Assembly (NCBI GenBank): GCA_031385005.1
Contig: JANNBB010000006.1
Location: forward strand, 1 to 64,000
Direction: 5' to 3'
DNA from: JADKIH01 sp031385005
GTDB lineage: Bacteria; Bacteroidota; Bacteroidia; AKYH767-A; 2013-40CM-41-45
DNA length: 64,000 bases
Shown piece by piece: positions 55,277 through 64,000 of the stretch (position 1 is its first letter; each line of letters begins with the position of its first letter). The notes beneath the pieces are model-generated. The model searched no databases, was not told the DNA's origin, and saw only the letters and a program-made list of their open reading frames with translations. The position numbers and the translations under genes were made by a program.

Positions 55277-56047
55277 ATGAGAAAAAAAATTCTTTCCGCA
55301 AATTGGAAAATGAACCTCAATTTTGCCGCTGCCATGTCTCTTGCCGATACACTGGTTGACTCGGAAGACGACTTCGGTAGTTTGGAAATTATTATTGCTC
55401 CACCTTTTGTCTATCTCCACGATCTTGTAAGTAGAATTCAAAGTCAACCCAATTTTTCTGTTTCCGCACAAAACTGTTCCCAACACGAGAAAGGAGCTTT
55501 CACTGGAGAAGTATCGGCACCTATGTTGAGTTCAATTGGAGTGGAATATGTTATTCTCGGACACTCCGAACGAAGATCAATTTATGGGGAAAATGATAGC
55601 TTAATTACTGATAAAATAAAAAAAGTATTGGAGCATGATTTAACACCCATTTTTTGCTGTGGTGAAGAACTTGCGCTTCGTAAGTCAGGCCAATACAAAC
55701 AGCATATTGAAAAACAATTAACCAATGGGTTGTTTCATCTCGATAAATCTGTTGTTTCTCATTGTATAATCGCTTACGAACCCGTTTGGGCAATAGGAAC
55801 CGGAGTAAATGCAAGCCCCTCCGAAGCTCAGGAAATGCATGCATTTATACGTTCTAAAATTGCAGAAAAATATACTACTGAAATTGCAAACAACATTTCA
55901 ATTATTTATGGCGGAAGCGTATCTGCCGCAAATGCCGATGTACTTTTTAGCTGTTCAGATGTCGATGGCGGACTCGTTGGAGGTGCTTCATTGAAAGCGA
56001 CTGAATTTCTTTCTATCATGAATTCTTTGAAGAAAGCAAACAACTAA
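55277..56047 (+). CDS. tpiA: Triosephosphate isomerase
   Basis: The 256-residue TIM barrel has Lys in NWKMNL, catalytic His in ILGHSERR and catalytic Glu in IAYEPVWAIGTG, with the phosphate-binding GGS and GGAS loops. It interconverts dihydroxyacetone phosphate and glyceraldehyde 3-phosphate. Start by ATG; a TACCTTTA box lies 6 nt upstream. prmA follows after 10 bp. Confidence 0.95.
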   Translation: MRKKILSANWKMNLNFAAAMSLADTLVDSEDDFGSLEIIIAPPFVYLHDLVSRIQSQPNFSVSAQNCSQHEKGAFTGEVSAPMLSSIGVEYVILGHSERRSIYGENDSLITDKIKKVLEHDLTPIFCCGEELALRKSGQYKQHIEKQLTNGLFHLDKSVVSHCIIAYEPVWAIGTGVNASPSEAQEMHAFIRSKIAEKYTTEIANNISIIYGGSVSAANADVLFSCSDVDGGLVGGASLKATEFLSIMNSLKKANN

Positions 56048-56057
56048 TTTACCACTT

Positions 56058-56885
56058 ATGAACTACATAGAGGTTCGTTTTTTTAATGCAATTTCTCTCA
56101 ATGAAGTAATCATTGCATGGTTAGGAGAAAATGATTTTGATATGTTTGAAGAACGTGTTGATGGCCTCAATGCCTATATAACAGAAACGAATTTTGACGA
56201 AGAAAATCTGCATAAAGTAATTGCTTCCATTCCGGAATCGCAGCAGAATATACGCTTCGAAACTTCGTTGATTAAGGATCAGAATTGGAATAAGAAATGG
56301 GAATCTAATTTCGAGCCGGTTGATGTAGCTGGTAAAGTATATATACGAGCTCCTTTCCATGAACATTGCGGTGGATATGAGCATGAAATAGTCATTGAAC
56401 CAAAAATGTCATTTGGTACAGGACATCATGCAACCACAACTCTCATGGTCAAACTAATGCTCGATTTTGATTTCATCAAAATGAAGGTACTGGATATGGG
56501 CTGCGGTACAGGAGTTCTGGCTATTCTTGCACTTCAATCAGGTGCAACAGATGTGACAGCCATCGATATCGATGAGTGGGCTTTTGCTAACTCCATAGAA
56601 AACTGTGAAAGAAATCAAGCAACTCAAATTCTTGTTCAAAAAGGAAATGTTGAGTTAATTAAAGGAATTCACTACGATGTAATTTTAGCAAACATCAACA
56701 GAAATATTTTATTGGAAGATATTCCTGCTTATGTTGAAGCACTTAATCAAAATGGGGCACTTTTTTTAAGCGGCATTTTAACAGGTGATAAAGAAGTTAT
56801 AATTAATCGCTGCATACAATCCGGACTCACTTACATAAACGAAGCAACACAAGATAATTGGCTAGCCATTCATTTTAAAAAGTAA
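56058..56885 (+). CDS. prmA: Ribosomal protein L11 methyltransferase
   Basis: The 275-residue SAM methyltransferase has motif I VLDMGCGTGVLAI, FGTGHHATT and the family-specific ILANINRNIL. It trimethylates L11 of the large ribosomal subunit. It lies 10 bp after tpiA and 5 bp before the 1485-residue gene, so these three are one transcript. Confidence 0.93.
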   Translation: MNYIEVRFFNAISLNEVIIAWLGENDFDMFEERVDGLNAYITETNFDEENLHKVIASIPESQQNIRFETSLIKDQNWNKKWESNFEPVDVAGKVYIRAPFHEHCGGYEHEIVIEPKMSFGTGHHATTTLMVKLMLDFDFIKMKVLDMGCGTGVLAILALQSGATDVTAIDIDEWAFANSIENCERNQATQILVQKGNVELIKGIHYDVILANINRNILLEDIPAYVEALNQNGALFLSGILTGDKEVIINRCIQSGLTYINEATQDNWLAIHFKK

Positions 56886-56890
56886 TAACT

Positions 56891-59800
56891 ATGAACTTTA
56901 GGATAAAAATCAAAATCCTTTTTATAATCTTAATAAGTACATCCAACGTTTTCGCACAAACGGTAAAGAATTTCACGCAAGATGCAGAGAAATTTCCCCT
57001 TGAATTGCAAAACTTTCTGGAAGATGCCGATAAAAAACAAGCGAATGATATGATGGAAGAGTTTAATCTGACCTGGAGCTCAGGAAAATTTTCTTCTAAA
57101 CAAAAGGAGTCAATTATAAAAACAGCCAATGCAATGCTGAAAAAAAGATTGAAAGCCATTCCTGACTTCTTTAATTATGTATCCACGCTAAACACTTTCG
57201 CTAAAAGTTCTCAGTCTACAGAAAGTTTTTCTGCCTGGCAATCAAGCCTCGAAAAATTACTTCAATTACCGGCTCGCCATTTTTCCGGTTACCTGGTAAT
57301 ATGCAGAAATCTTTTCAGGGATAATACTTTATATGAATCCCCATCAACAAACTGGCATAGCAACAACTCCAATTATTCATTCGAATTTGACTCCGTTCCC
57401 AAAATTATATTTCCTTCTTTGAGTCTGATTTGCAGTGCCCGAGGCGACTCTTCTATCATTAACGAAACAAAGGGATTTCTTTATCCGACGCTGCATGTGT
57501 TTTATGGTACCGGAGGAAAAGTTGACTGGAACAGAGCCGGGTGGGACCCAACTATAATCAAAGCTGAACTGAAAAATTTTGTTATCGATGTTAGTGGAAG
57601 TGAATTTTCCGCCGACTCAGTTGTTTTTTACAATTCAACTTATTTTAATTCACCTCTCATAGGAAAATATACAGATAAAATTTTAGCAAATACTAAACCC
57701 GAAAATGCATCTTATCCTCGTTTTGAATCATATACCACCGGCCTTTCAATAAAAAATGTAGTTCCTGATGTCGATTATCGAGGTGGGTTTTCTATGCATG
57801 GTAACAGAATGTTAGGATCGGGAACTCCGGAAGATAATGCAACTTTAACATTTTATCGTGAAAAGAAACCTTTTTTGCTTGCACAAGGACTTCGGTTTTC
57901 AATAAGGAAAGAACAACTTACGTCGGATAATGCATCTGTGAAAATTTTTTTTGAAAAGGATTCTATATATCATCCGGGTGTTACATTTAAATACATCGTA
58001 AAAGATCGTGAAGTCGCTTTAATACGGGGGGAAGAAGGAAAATCCAAAAGCCCTTATTTTGATTCTTTTCATGCAGTCGACATGTACTTCGATGGACTTT
58101 ACTGGAAAATAGATGAACCTCTCATTAATTTGAAAATGATTAGCGGAACAGGCGAAAGCAAGGCAACATTTGAATCCAGTAATTATTTTCGTCAACATCG
58201 TTTTCTTCGGCTACAAGGATTGAGCGAAATTCATCCATTGTTTTCCATCAAACAATATGCAACCAAGCATGACACAAAAATAATTTACACGGAAGATCTT
58301 GCCAAAGAGATGAGAATGCCGGATTCTGAAATCCGATCTCTGTTAATTCGACTATCCAATGAAGGATTTGTAACATACGATGCAAACGATGATAAAATAA
58401 CGGTGAAAGATAAATTGTATTACTACTTGTTGGCGAATACAGGAAAAACAGACTATGATGTTATTCAATTTGAATCGATCATCAGTGCTCAATCGAATGC
58501 CTCGATCAATTTATTGAATTTTGAAATGACATTGAGAGGTCTCGCTCCAATTATCCTTAGCGATTCACAAAACGTTGTGCTTTATCCACAAGATCAGGAA
58601 ATTAAATTGCATAAAGACAGAGATTTCGATTTCGCCGGAAGGGTACATGCCGGTCGTTTTGATTTTTACGGTAAATCCTTCTCATTCGATTACCATAATT
58701 TCAAAATTAATCTCGACAACGTAGATTCCCTGCGTCTCAAAGTGGAATCGGAAGATCCTTCTGAAGTAGATGAATATGGAAGAAGAAAATTACTTTCAGT
58801 TAAAAGCGTTTTGGAAAATATTACCGGTGATTTGTTGGTCGATTTTCAGGGCAACAAATCTGGAAAACAAGATTATCCCAATTATCCAATCTTCAATTCT
58901 AAAAAAGATTCATACGTAAACTACGATAAAGCTTCGATTCAAAACGGAGTATATGATAAAGATAAATTCTTTTTCCACCTGGATCCATTTACGATCGACT
59001 CGTTGGATAATTTCTCAAGGGCCGGATTAAAATTCAACGGCGAATTTGTTTCCGCAGGTATCTTTGCCGATTTCCGCGACACACTTCGATTGCAAACGGA
59101 TCTCTCTCTCGGATTAACGCGCTCAACCGGACCGGAAGGTTGGGCAGCTTATGGCGGCAAAGGAAATTTCACGAATAAACTTAACCTGAGCAATGAAGGA
59201 CTTCATGGCGATGGAACACTCACCTACTTAACTTCTACAGCTGAGTCAGATGATTTTCTATTTCTTCCTGACTCCATGAATTCTGATGTAAATAAATTCA
59301 ACAACAAGAAAGAAACAATTGCATCAGTCGAATTTCCTTCCATCAAAGCAGAAAATGTATATGTCCATTGGGAACCGAAAAACGACTTTATGGATGTACG
59401 GACAAAAGAGGTTAAAATGGACATGTATGATGGCCAGGCTTCCTTAAAAGGGGGAGTGAAACTGAAACCCTCCGGACTTGAAGGAGATGGTATTATGACC
59501 TTTGTAGGTAGTGAACTGGAATCGACATTGTTTAAATACAAAGGCGATGATTTTGGAGCAGACACATCCGAGTTCCGGTTATCTTCTGATAATTCGGAAG
59601 CACTTGCAATTACCACTAAGAATGTCAATTCAAAAATTGATTTTAAAAAGAGAATAGGGGAGTTCAACTCAAACGGAGGTGGATCCTTTGTTAATTTTCC
59701 TCTAAACCAATATGTATGTTTTATAGACAGATTTAAATGGTTCATGGATGAAAAAGAAATTGAGTTTTCTTCAAACGACCAGAATGCAGCCACAGACACA

Positions 59801-61348
59801 AGCACGGGTGTATCTTTACAAGGATCTGAGTTTATCAGCATTGAGCCACGCCAGGATTCATTAAGATGGAAGGCTCCTTATGCCCGATATTCTTTGCGCG
59901 ATTACCTTATCAAAGCGGAAAAGGTTGCTCTTATACAAACGGCTGATGCCCTTGTTTTACCCGACAGTGGTAAAGTGGTTGTTGAACGTTATGCTAAAAT
60001 GCGAACTTTAAAAGATGCAAGAATTGTAGCAAATACGATTACGAAATACCATTCTATTTATAATGCCACAGTAGACATTTTGGGCAGAAAGAAATATGAA
60101 GGTTCAGGAGATTATGATTACATCGATGAAAACGACATTAAACATAATTTTCATCTGAGTAAAATTGGCGTCGACAGTATTTTTCAGACCTATGCTGATG
60201 GCGAATTGACCGATACCGCAGGTTTTCCCTTGAGCCCTGAATTTCTTTTTAAAGGAAATGTACATCTTTCCGCTTCCCAGGAATTTTTGACCTTTTCCGG
60301 GTATGCAAAACCGAATGTACATTGTGAAAAAATTCAAAAGAATTGGATACGTTTTAGCAATGAAATAAATCCGGATAAGATTTATATTTCATTCAACACT
60401 CCTGTGACAGACAATGGCACCAAACTATCAGCAGCAATAGCCCAAACCAGTGATAGTACCGGTATTTATGCCGCCTTCCTCATGCCTAAGCAACGGGTGG
60501 CCGATCTGGAATTAATCAGTGCCTCCGGGGTGCTTTATTACGACAAAGAATTCAGCCAATTTCGAATAACTACAAAAGAAAAATTACTGAAACCCGGTAT
60601 TGCCGGAAACTTCTTAAGTCTCGACGATAAAAAATGTTTTGTCTTTGGTGAAGGGAAACTCGATTTCGGTTCCGACCTCGGACAAGTTACCTTACAAACT
60701 GTAGGAACCGTTAACAACAATCTGAATAACGATAATACCACTTTTGACTTGCTTGCAACAATCGATTTCTTCTTTAGCGATGATGCCCTAAAGATCATGA
60801 GTACTAATCTTGCCAACTCTTCTTCTGTGTTTCCAACACAGGATGCCGGACGCCCAACTTTCGAGAAGGGCTTAACAGAATTGATTGGAAAAGAAAAAGC
60901 AGATAAGTTACTCAGTGAATTAAATTTATACGGCGCATTCAAAAAAATTCCCGAAGAGCTGAGACACACATTGTTTTTTACCGAATTGAAATTAGTTTGG
61001 AACAACACTACACGATCCTATCGATCAGAAGGTCCAATTGGTTTGGGAAGTATTGATAAAACAAATATCAACAGGAAAATAAACGGATCCATCGAAATCA
61101 TCCATAAAAAATCCGGCGACGCAATCAATATATACCTTGAACCGGATAACGCACAATGGTATTTCTTCAGCTATTCAAGAGGACTCATGCAGGCCATTTC
61201 TTCTGTAAGTACTTTCAACGACGAAATAAATAAAATGAAACCCGAGAAACGTGTCAGCAAAGTTAAAGATAAGGCCGATTTTGAATTCATCATGAGTACT
61301 GAACGCGCTGTCAAGAATTATTTGAAAAAAGTTCAAGGCGGGAAATAA
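56891..61348 (+). CDS. Very large exported protein of unknown function
   Basis: The 1485-residue protein has a signal peptide (1-22, ending NVFAQ) and no transmembrane segment, T9SS sorting domain or lipobox. The first ~180 residues are helical and charged. A winged-helix-like segment (TEDLAKEMRMPDSEIRSLLIRLSNEGFVTYDAND) is seen near 470-505, followed by a long beta-rich region with repeated Phe/Gly/Asp strands, resembling long periplasmic beta structures. I do not recognise a family. Being 5 bp after prmA, it must be expressed in growing cells, and a periplasmic or outer-membrane-associated role is most likely. Confidence 0.85.
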   Translation: MNFRIKIKILFIILISTSNVFAQTVKNFTQDAEKFPLELQNFLEDADKKQANDMMEEFNLTWSSGKFSSKQKESIIKTANAMLKKRLKAIPDFFNYVSTLNTFAKSSQSTESFSAWQSSLEKLLQLPARHFSGYLVICRNLFRDNTLYESPSTNWHSNNSNYSFEFDSVPKIIFPSLSLICSARGDSSIINETKGFLYPTLHVFYGTGGKVDWNRAGWDPTIIKAELKNFVIDVSGSEFSADSVVFYNSTYFNSPLIGKYTDKILANTKPENASYPRFESYTTGLSIKNVVPDVDYRGGFSMHGNRMLGSGTPEDNATLTFYREKKPFLLAQGLRFSIRKEQLTSDNASVKIFFEKDSIYHPGVTFKYIVKDREVALIRGEEGKSKSPYFDSFHAVDMYFDGLYWKIDEPLINLKMISGTGESKATFESSNYFRQHRFLRLQGLSEIHPLFSIKQYATKHDTKIIYTEDLAKEMRMPDSEIRSLLIRLSNEGFVTYDANDDKITVKDKLYYYLLANTGKTDYDVIQFESIISAQSNASINLLNFEMTLRGLAPIILSDSQNVVLYPQDQEIKLHKDRDFDFAGRVHAGRFDFYGKSFSFDYHNFKINLDNVDSLRLKVESEDPSEVDEYGRRKLLSVKSVLENITGDLLVDFQGNKSGKQDYPNYPIFNSKKDSYVNYDKASIQNGVYDKDKFFFHLDPFTIDSLDNFSRAGLKFNGEFVSAGIFADFRDTLRLQTDLSLGLTRSTGPEGWAAYGGKGNFTNKLNLSNEGLHGDGTLTYLTSTAESDDFLFLPDSMNSDVNKFNNKKETIASVEFPSIKAENVYVHWEPKNDFMDVRTKEVKMDMYDGQASLKGGVKLKPSGLEGDGIMTFVGSELESTLFKYKGDDFGADTSEFRLSSDNSEALAITTKNVNSKIDFKKRIGEFNSNGGGSFVNFPLNQYVCFIDRFKWFMDEKEIEFSSNDQNAATDTSTGVSLQGSEFISIEPRQDSLRWKAPYARYSLRDYLIKAEKVALIQTADALVLPDSGKVVVERYAKMRTLKDARIVANTITKYHSIYNATVDILGRKKYEGSGDYDYIDENDIKHNFHLSKIGVDSIFQTYADGELTDTAGFPLSPEFLFKGNVHLSASQEFLTFSGYAKPNVHCEKIQKNWIRFSNEINPDKIYISFNTPVTDNGTKLSAAIAQTSDSTGIYAAFLMPKQRVADLELISASGVLYYDKEFSQFRITTKEKLLKPGIAGNFLSLDDKKCFVFGEGKLDFGSDLGQVTLQTVGTVNNNLNNDNTTFDLLATIDFFFSDDALKIMSTNLANSSSVFPTQDAGRPTFEKGLTELIGKEKADKLLSELNLYGAFKKIPEELRHTLFFTELKLVWNNTTRSYRSEGPIGLGSIDKTNINRKINGSIEIIHKKSGDAINIYLEPDNAQWYFFSYSRGLMQAISSVSTFNDEINKMKPEKRVSKVKDKADFEFIMSTERAVKNYLKKVQGGK

Positions 61349-61493
61349 AGTCAAATTGAATTAGTTGTTGTAGAAAGTTAAGTTAAAGAGTAACAAATAT
61401 TTTGACAATCATTGAAATCCAATGCCATAGCTATATTCTGTTGTTATTTACCTTCTTATTAACTAAGATTGTAGTTGATTTTAACCAGTAAAC

Positions 61494-61512
61494 ATTTAAG
61501 ATAATCTTAAAT
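61494..61512. promoter_or_regulatory. 19-bp palindrome just before the plsY start codon
   Basis: ATTTAAGAT and ATCTTAAAT are perfect reverse complements around a single A, ending 5 nt before the TTG start. It may be an operator or a hairpin that hides the start. Confidence 0.4.
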
Positions 61513-61517
61513 AATCG

Positions 61518-62153
61518 TTGCTAACACTTCCGAATATCCTTGGGCTTCTCGTGGCCTACCTCGTTGGATCAATTCCCTCTGCTGTTTGGGTAGGACGCAC
61601 GTTTTATAACATTGACGTTAGGGAATATGGCAGCGGTAATGCAGGAGCCACAAATACTTTCAGGGTGCTGGGAAAAAAACCAGGCATTGTTGTGTTAATA
61701 ATGGATGTATTGAAGGGGTTTCTCGCCGTCAAACTTGCTTTCTTAATGGGAGATTACGACTCTCAATCGCCCGAATTTATTGATTTTGAACTAGCTCTTG
61801 CTGTTTGCGGATTATTAGGACATATATTTCCCGTTTTTGTTGGATTCCGTGGCGGAAAAGGAGTGGCCACTATGCTTGGAATTCTCATAGGAATTCACCC
61901 CCAGGCCGCCATTATTTGTGCTTCTGCTTTCTTAATTACTCTTTTTCTAAGTGGATATGTTTCTTTAAGCAGCATGGTAAGCAGTATTGTATTCCCAATT
62001 GTTATCATGGTCTTTTATTCTACTAATTCGAGTATTAACATTTTTTCATTAGCCGTAGCAATACTAGTTCTCGTCACTCATCAGCGTAACATTGAAAGAA
62101 TTCTTAGCAATGAGGAATCAAGAGTTAAATGGTATAAGAAACGATTTTTTTGA
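61518..62153 (+). CDS. plsY: Glycerol-3-phosphate acyltransferase PlsY
   Basis: The 211-residue integral membrane protein has the PlsY motifs GSIPSAVWVGR, GSGNAGATNTFR and FRGGKGVATM. It transfers acyl from acyl phosphate to glycerol 3-phosphate in phospholipid synthesis. The only start giving the complete first helix is TTG at 61518: the codon two before it in frame is TAA and the first downstream GTG (codon 12) would remove half of the helix. Its last 36 bases overlap the convergent TPR gene. Confidence 0.92.
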   Translation: MLTLPNILGLLVAYLVGSIPSAVWVGRTFYNIDVREYGSGNAGATNTFRVLGKKPGIVVLIMDVLKGFLAVKLAFLMGDYDSQSPEFIDFELALAVCGLLGHIFPVFVGFRGGKGVATMLGILIGIHPQAAIICASAFLITLFLSGYVSLSSMVSSIVFPIVIMVFYSTNSSINIFSLAVAILVLVTHQRNIERILSNEESRVKWYKKRFF

Positions 62154-63020
62154 AACTCCGTAACGGACTTTAAAATCTTCTTCCGAAAGCACACTATCCT
62201 TTTCCCATACAACTTTCCTGTCCAGAAATGACCGCCCTTTTTTATTCAGATAACCCAAAGCAATCGAACGATGATAATAGGCCATCGTAAAAGTTGTATC
62301 TAATTTAATCGCTCTGTTAAAATCTTTTACGGCCGAATAAGCAATTTCTAAATCAAGATCCAGCGTATTTAACTTCAAAAAACCTCTTAGGTGATAAGCA
62401 ACCGGATTATCAGGGTTAACGTCAATACTCTTATTGTATAAATCCAATGCTCTCATATAGTCTTTTAAACTATCTGCCAGCATGGCTTCGTTCAGGTACT
62501 CATTTGATTTTTCTGTATCAATTTTTTTGTACTTGTCAATATATAAATCAGCAACCGGACTCATTAATTCAGAATAGGCAGAACGAATATATTCTTCATA
62601 CGTGGTTGAACGATAGAAATTATGAAACTGTCGTGGATTGAATAATACAGCTGAAAGCAACAAAAATGAAATTGTGAAATAAAGTGCATAATTGAAAAAA
62701 CCTTTATTACTGCTTTTGTTTGTTAGAATTAAATAGCCTGTCCAAATGACTAAAACTATTGAAGGAAATATTTTCAAAGGAATTAAATACTGGATGAATG
62801 CAAAAGCAAGAAGAAGAAAAGAAGAAACGATTATCCGTTGATTAAAATGAATTTTCTGATCTGAAGAAAAAATAAAATTTAACAGAAAAATCAAAAATGC
62901 AGGATACAAGAGTATGGAAAAATAGGCCACACCAATTGCTCTCAATACTAAAACAACAATAAAAAGTAAAAATGAAATCTGTAATTTATATACTTTCAAT
63001 GGGGGGAATATATCGCTCAC
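62118..63020 (-). CDS. Membrane protein with C-terminal TPR repeats
   Basis: The protein of up to 300 residues has about five hydrophobic segments (residues 14-125) followed by a soluble part with two TPR repeats (about 170-245: DYMRALDLYNKSIDVNPDNPVAYHLRG and AVKDFNRAIKLD). The GTG start at 63020 overlaps a TATCTTTG -7 box (63020-63027), so translation may really start at TTG 62999 (MKVYKLQISFLL...), which fits the distance seen for other genes here. Function unknown. Overlaps the plsY 3' end by 36 bases. Confidence 0.75.
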   Translation of the reverse strand: MSDIFPPLKVYKLQISFLLFIVVLVLRAIGVAYFSILLYPAFLIFLLNFIFSSDQKIHFNQRIIVSSFLLLAFAFIQYLIPLKIFPSIVLVIWTGYLILTNKSSNKGFFNYALYFTISFLLLSAVLFNPRQFHNFYRSTTYEEYIRSAYSELMSPVADLYIDKYKKIDTEKSNEYLNEAMLADSLKDYMRALDLYNKSIDVNPDNPVAYHLRGFLKLNTLDLDLEIAYSAVKDFNRAIKLDTTFTMAYYHRSIALGYLNKKGRSFLDRKVVWEKDSVLSEEDFKVRYGVSKKSFLIPFNS

Positions 63021-63080
63021 AAAGATAATTACTCACAAAGGCATAAAACTTCCTTTTTGCAGACTATCCAAGAAAGTTTT

Positions 63081-63108
63081 TCCGGTTCATTTGTTAAGAA
63101 CAACCGGA
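63081..63108. repeat. Short palindrome in the divergent promoter region
   Basis: TCCGGTT (63081-63087) and AACCGGA (63102-63108) are exact reverse complements with a 14-nt gap, between the TPR gene and the divergent GH3 gene. No T-run follows in either direction. Confidence 0.3.
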
Positions 63109-63166
63109 TAAAGACATCCACTTATTTGACACAATGCTATACTTTTACATCTTATCTGCAATTTTG

Positions 63167-64000
63167 ATGTCCAACCGTAAAATTATGCGTCTTTCCTTAA
63201 CTATTCTTTTTTTTATTTCGGTTTTTAAAACGTATTCGATAAATCCTACACCTTTCTATTCCAAAGAAGCAGAGCATTGGGCCGATTCCATTCTAGCATG
63301 CTTAAATAGTGAACAGAAAATAGCCCAGCTTTTTATGGTAGATGCTTTTAGCAATAAAGATTCTGCACATGTTAATGGTGTTAAAAGATTAATTGAAAAG
63401 TACGGAATTGGTGGACTTATATTCTTCCAGGGTGGACCAATCCGTGAAGCATTGCTTACAAACTATTACCAGTCGATATCAAACGTTCCTTTATTAATCG
63501 GTATGGATGCTGAATGGGGTTTGGCCATGCGGATAGATTCTACCATCCGCTTTCCCAGACAAATGACAATGTCGGCAATACAAGATGACAGTGCTGTTTA
63601 TAAAATGGGAATTGAAATCGCGAAACATTGTAAACGACTGGGAATACATGTCAATTTTGCTCCTGACGCAGATATCAATAATAATCCGGCTAATCCAATC
63701 ATCGGTAGTCGTTCTTTCGGAGATCAACGCGAATTAGTTACTTCTAAATCGATCGATTACATGAAAGCTTTGCAAAGCCAAAACATATTGGCTACCGGTA
63801 AACACTTTCCCGGTCATGGCAACGTAGATATCGATTCTCATCTTGCTCTCCCGACTATCGATGCCAACGAAACGGAAATGGATTCGTTGGAATTGTACCC
63901 GTTTAGCAAAATGATCGAAGGTGGACTGGGAAGTATGATGGTTGCTCACTTGAATGTTCCGGCTTTGGAAAAAACCATCGATCTGCCTTCAACACTATCA
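63167..64000 (+). CDS. Glycoside hydrolase family 3, beta-N-acetylglucosaminidase-like (5' part)
   Basis: The frame from ATG 63167 stays open to the window end, giving 278 codons. It starts with a signal peptide (SLTILFFISVFKTYS); an alternative ATG at 63185 gives a tighter signal. The GH3 fold shows EQKIAQLFMVD, GGLIFFQGG, LLIGMDAEWGLAMR and the NagZ-type loop KHFPGHGNVDIDSH, which holds the Asp-His pair used as acid/base in NagZ enzymes. It should remove N-acetylglucosamine from peptidoglycan or chitin fragments in the periplasm. Many Bacteroidota homologues carry an extra C-terminal beta-lactamase-like domain; this part is beyond the window. Confidence 0.88.
   Translation, partial: MSNRKIMRLSLTILFFISVFKTYSINPTPFYSKEAEHWADSILACLNSEQKIAQLFMVDAFSNKDSAHVNGVKRLIEKYGIGGLIFFQGGPIREALLTNYYQSISNVPLLIGMDAEWGLAMRIDSTIRFPRQMTMSAIQDDSAVYKMGIEIAKHCKRLGIHVNFAPDADINNNPANPIIGSRSFGDQRELVTSKSIDYMKALQSQNILATGKHFPGHGNVDIDSHLALPTIDANETEMDSLELYPFSKMIEGGLGSMMVAHLNVPALEKTIDLPSTLS

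Noticed and set aside
1..64000. tRNA or rRNA genes, prophage or insertion sequences
   Set aside because: I scanned the intergenic gaps for cloverleaf-like words and transposase or integrase motifs and saw none; a tRNAscan run could still overturn this for tRNAs.

Overview
The window looks like a chromosomal segment of a free-living or environmental Bacteroidota bacterium. The evidence is: several secreted proteins ending in type IX secretion (T9SS) sorting domains (type A, plus one giant protein with the type B gliding-motility-associated tail), Bacteroidota-type TAnnTTTG -7 promoter boxes just upstream of start codons, almost no Shine-Dalgarno sequences, low G+C, and MqnE of the futalosine menaquinone route. 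The genus cannot be read from the sequence. No tRNA, rRNA, CRISPR array, transposase or phage gene was seen.

Layout. 1-820: four tandem 165-bp repeats, each with a nested palindrome, then a terminator. 821-7559: secreted M43 metalloprotease, orphan OmpR-type response regulator, mqnE, and a small T9SS cassette (an intact protein plus a C-terminal remnant) flanked by 70-nt direct repeats. 7799-14377 (minus): a cell-wall/RNA cluster read as tandem Ddl-Ddl fusion, PASTA protein, T9SS protein, RluA-type pseudouridine synthase. 14468-16591: prolyl oligopeptidase. 17185-24891: a ~2570-residue adhesin-like protein of PKD and Ig-like repeats. 25404-29430 (plus): asparagine synthetase, TerC, a UspA-like protein, shikimate kinase. 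29499-31955 (minus): RlmD, an NlpC/P60 peptidase and a PyrR-like phosphoribosyltransferase. 32129: ornithine aminotransferase. 33419-38254 (minus): a small cationic exported protein with a TPR protein, a GAF-PAS histidine kinase, and a two-gene membrane unit whose kinase-like member has no phospho-acceptor histidine. 38398-49128: an AsmA-like/GT51 glycosyltransferase, MiaE, thioesterase, hydroxyacyl-CoA dehydrogenase, an exopolysaccharide-type trio (oxidoreductase, lipoprotein, polyprenyl glycosylphosphotransferase), Pcm, a second C40 peptidase and a thiolase. 49279-62153 (plus): HD-domain membrane hydrolase, truA, an MsbA-like ABC exporter, a lone OppB-type permease, tpiA, prmA, a 1485-residue exported protein of unknown function, and plsY. 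62118-64000: a membrane TPR protein and the 5' part of a GH3 beta-N-acetylglucosaminidase cut by the window end.

Most genes are housekeeping (envelope building, RNA modification, central metabolism) with exported T9SS cargo between them. The most unusual item is the 897-residue double D-Ala-D-Ala ligase, whose two halves have each lost different active-site motifs, so they may complement each other; its second half has Phe where most Ddl enzymes have the omega-loop Tyr. Also worth attention are the His-less kinase-like protein and its membrane partner, the cationic exported mini-protein, the AsmA-GT51 fusion, the repeat array at the left edge, and a plus-strand terminator with no gene in front of it near 17.05 kb.
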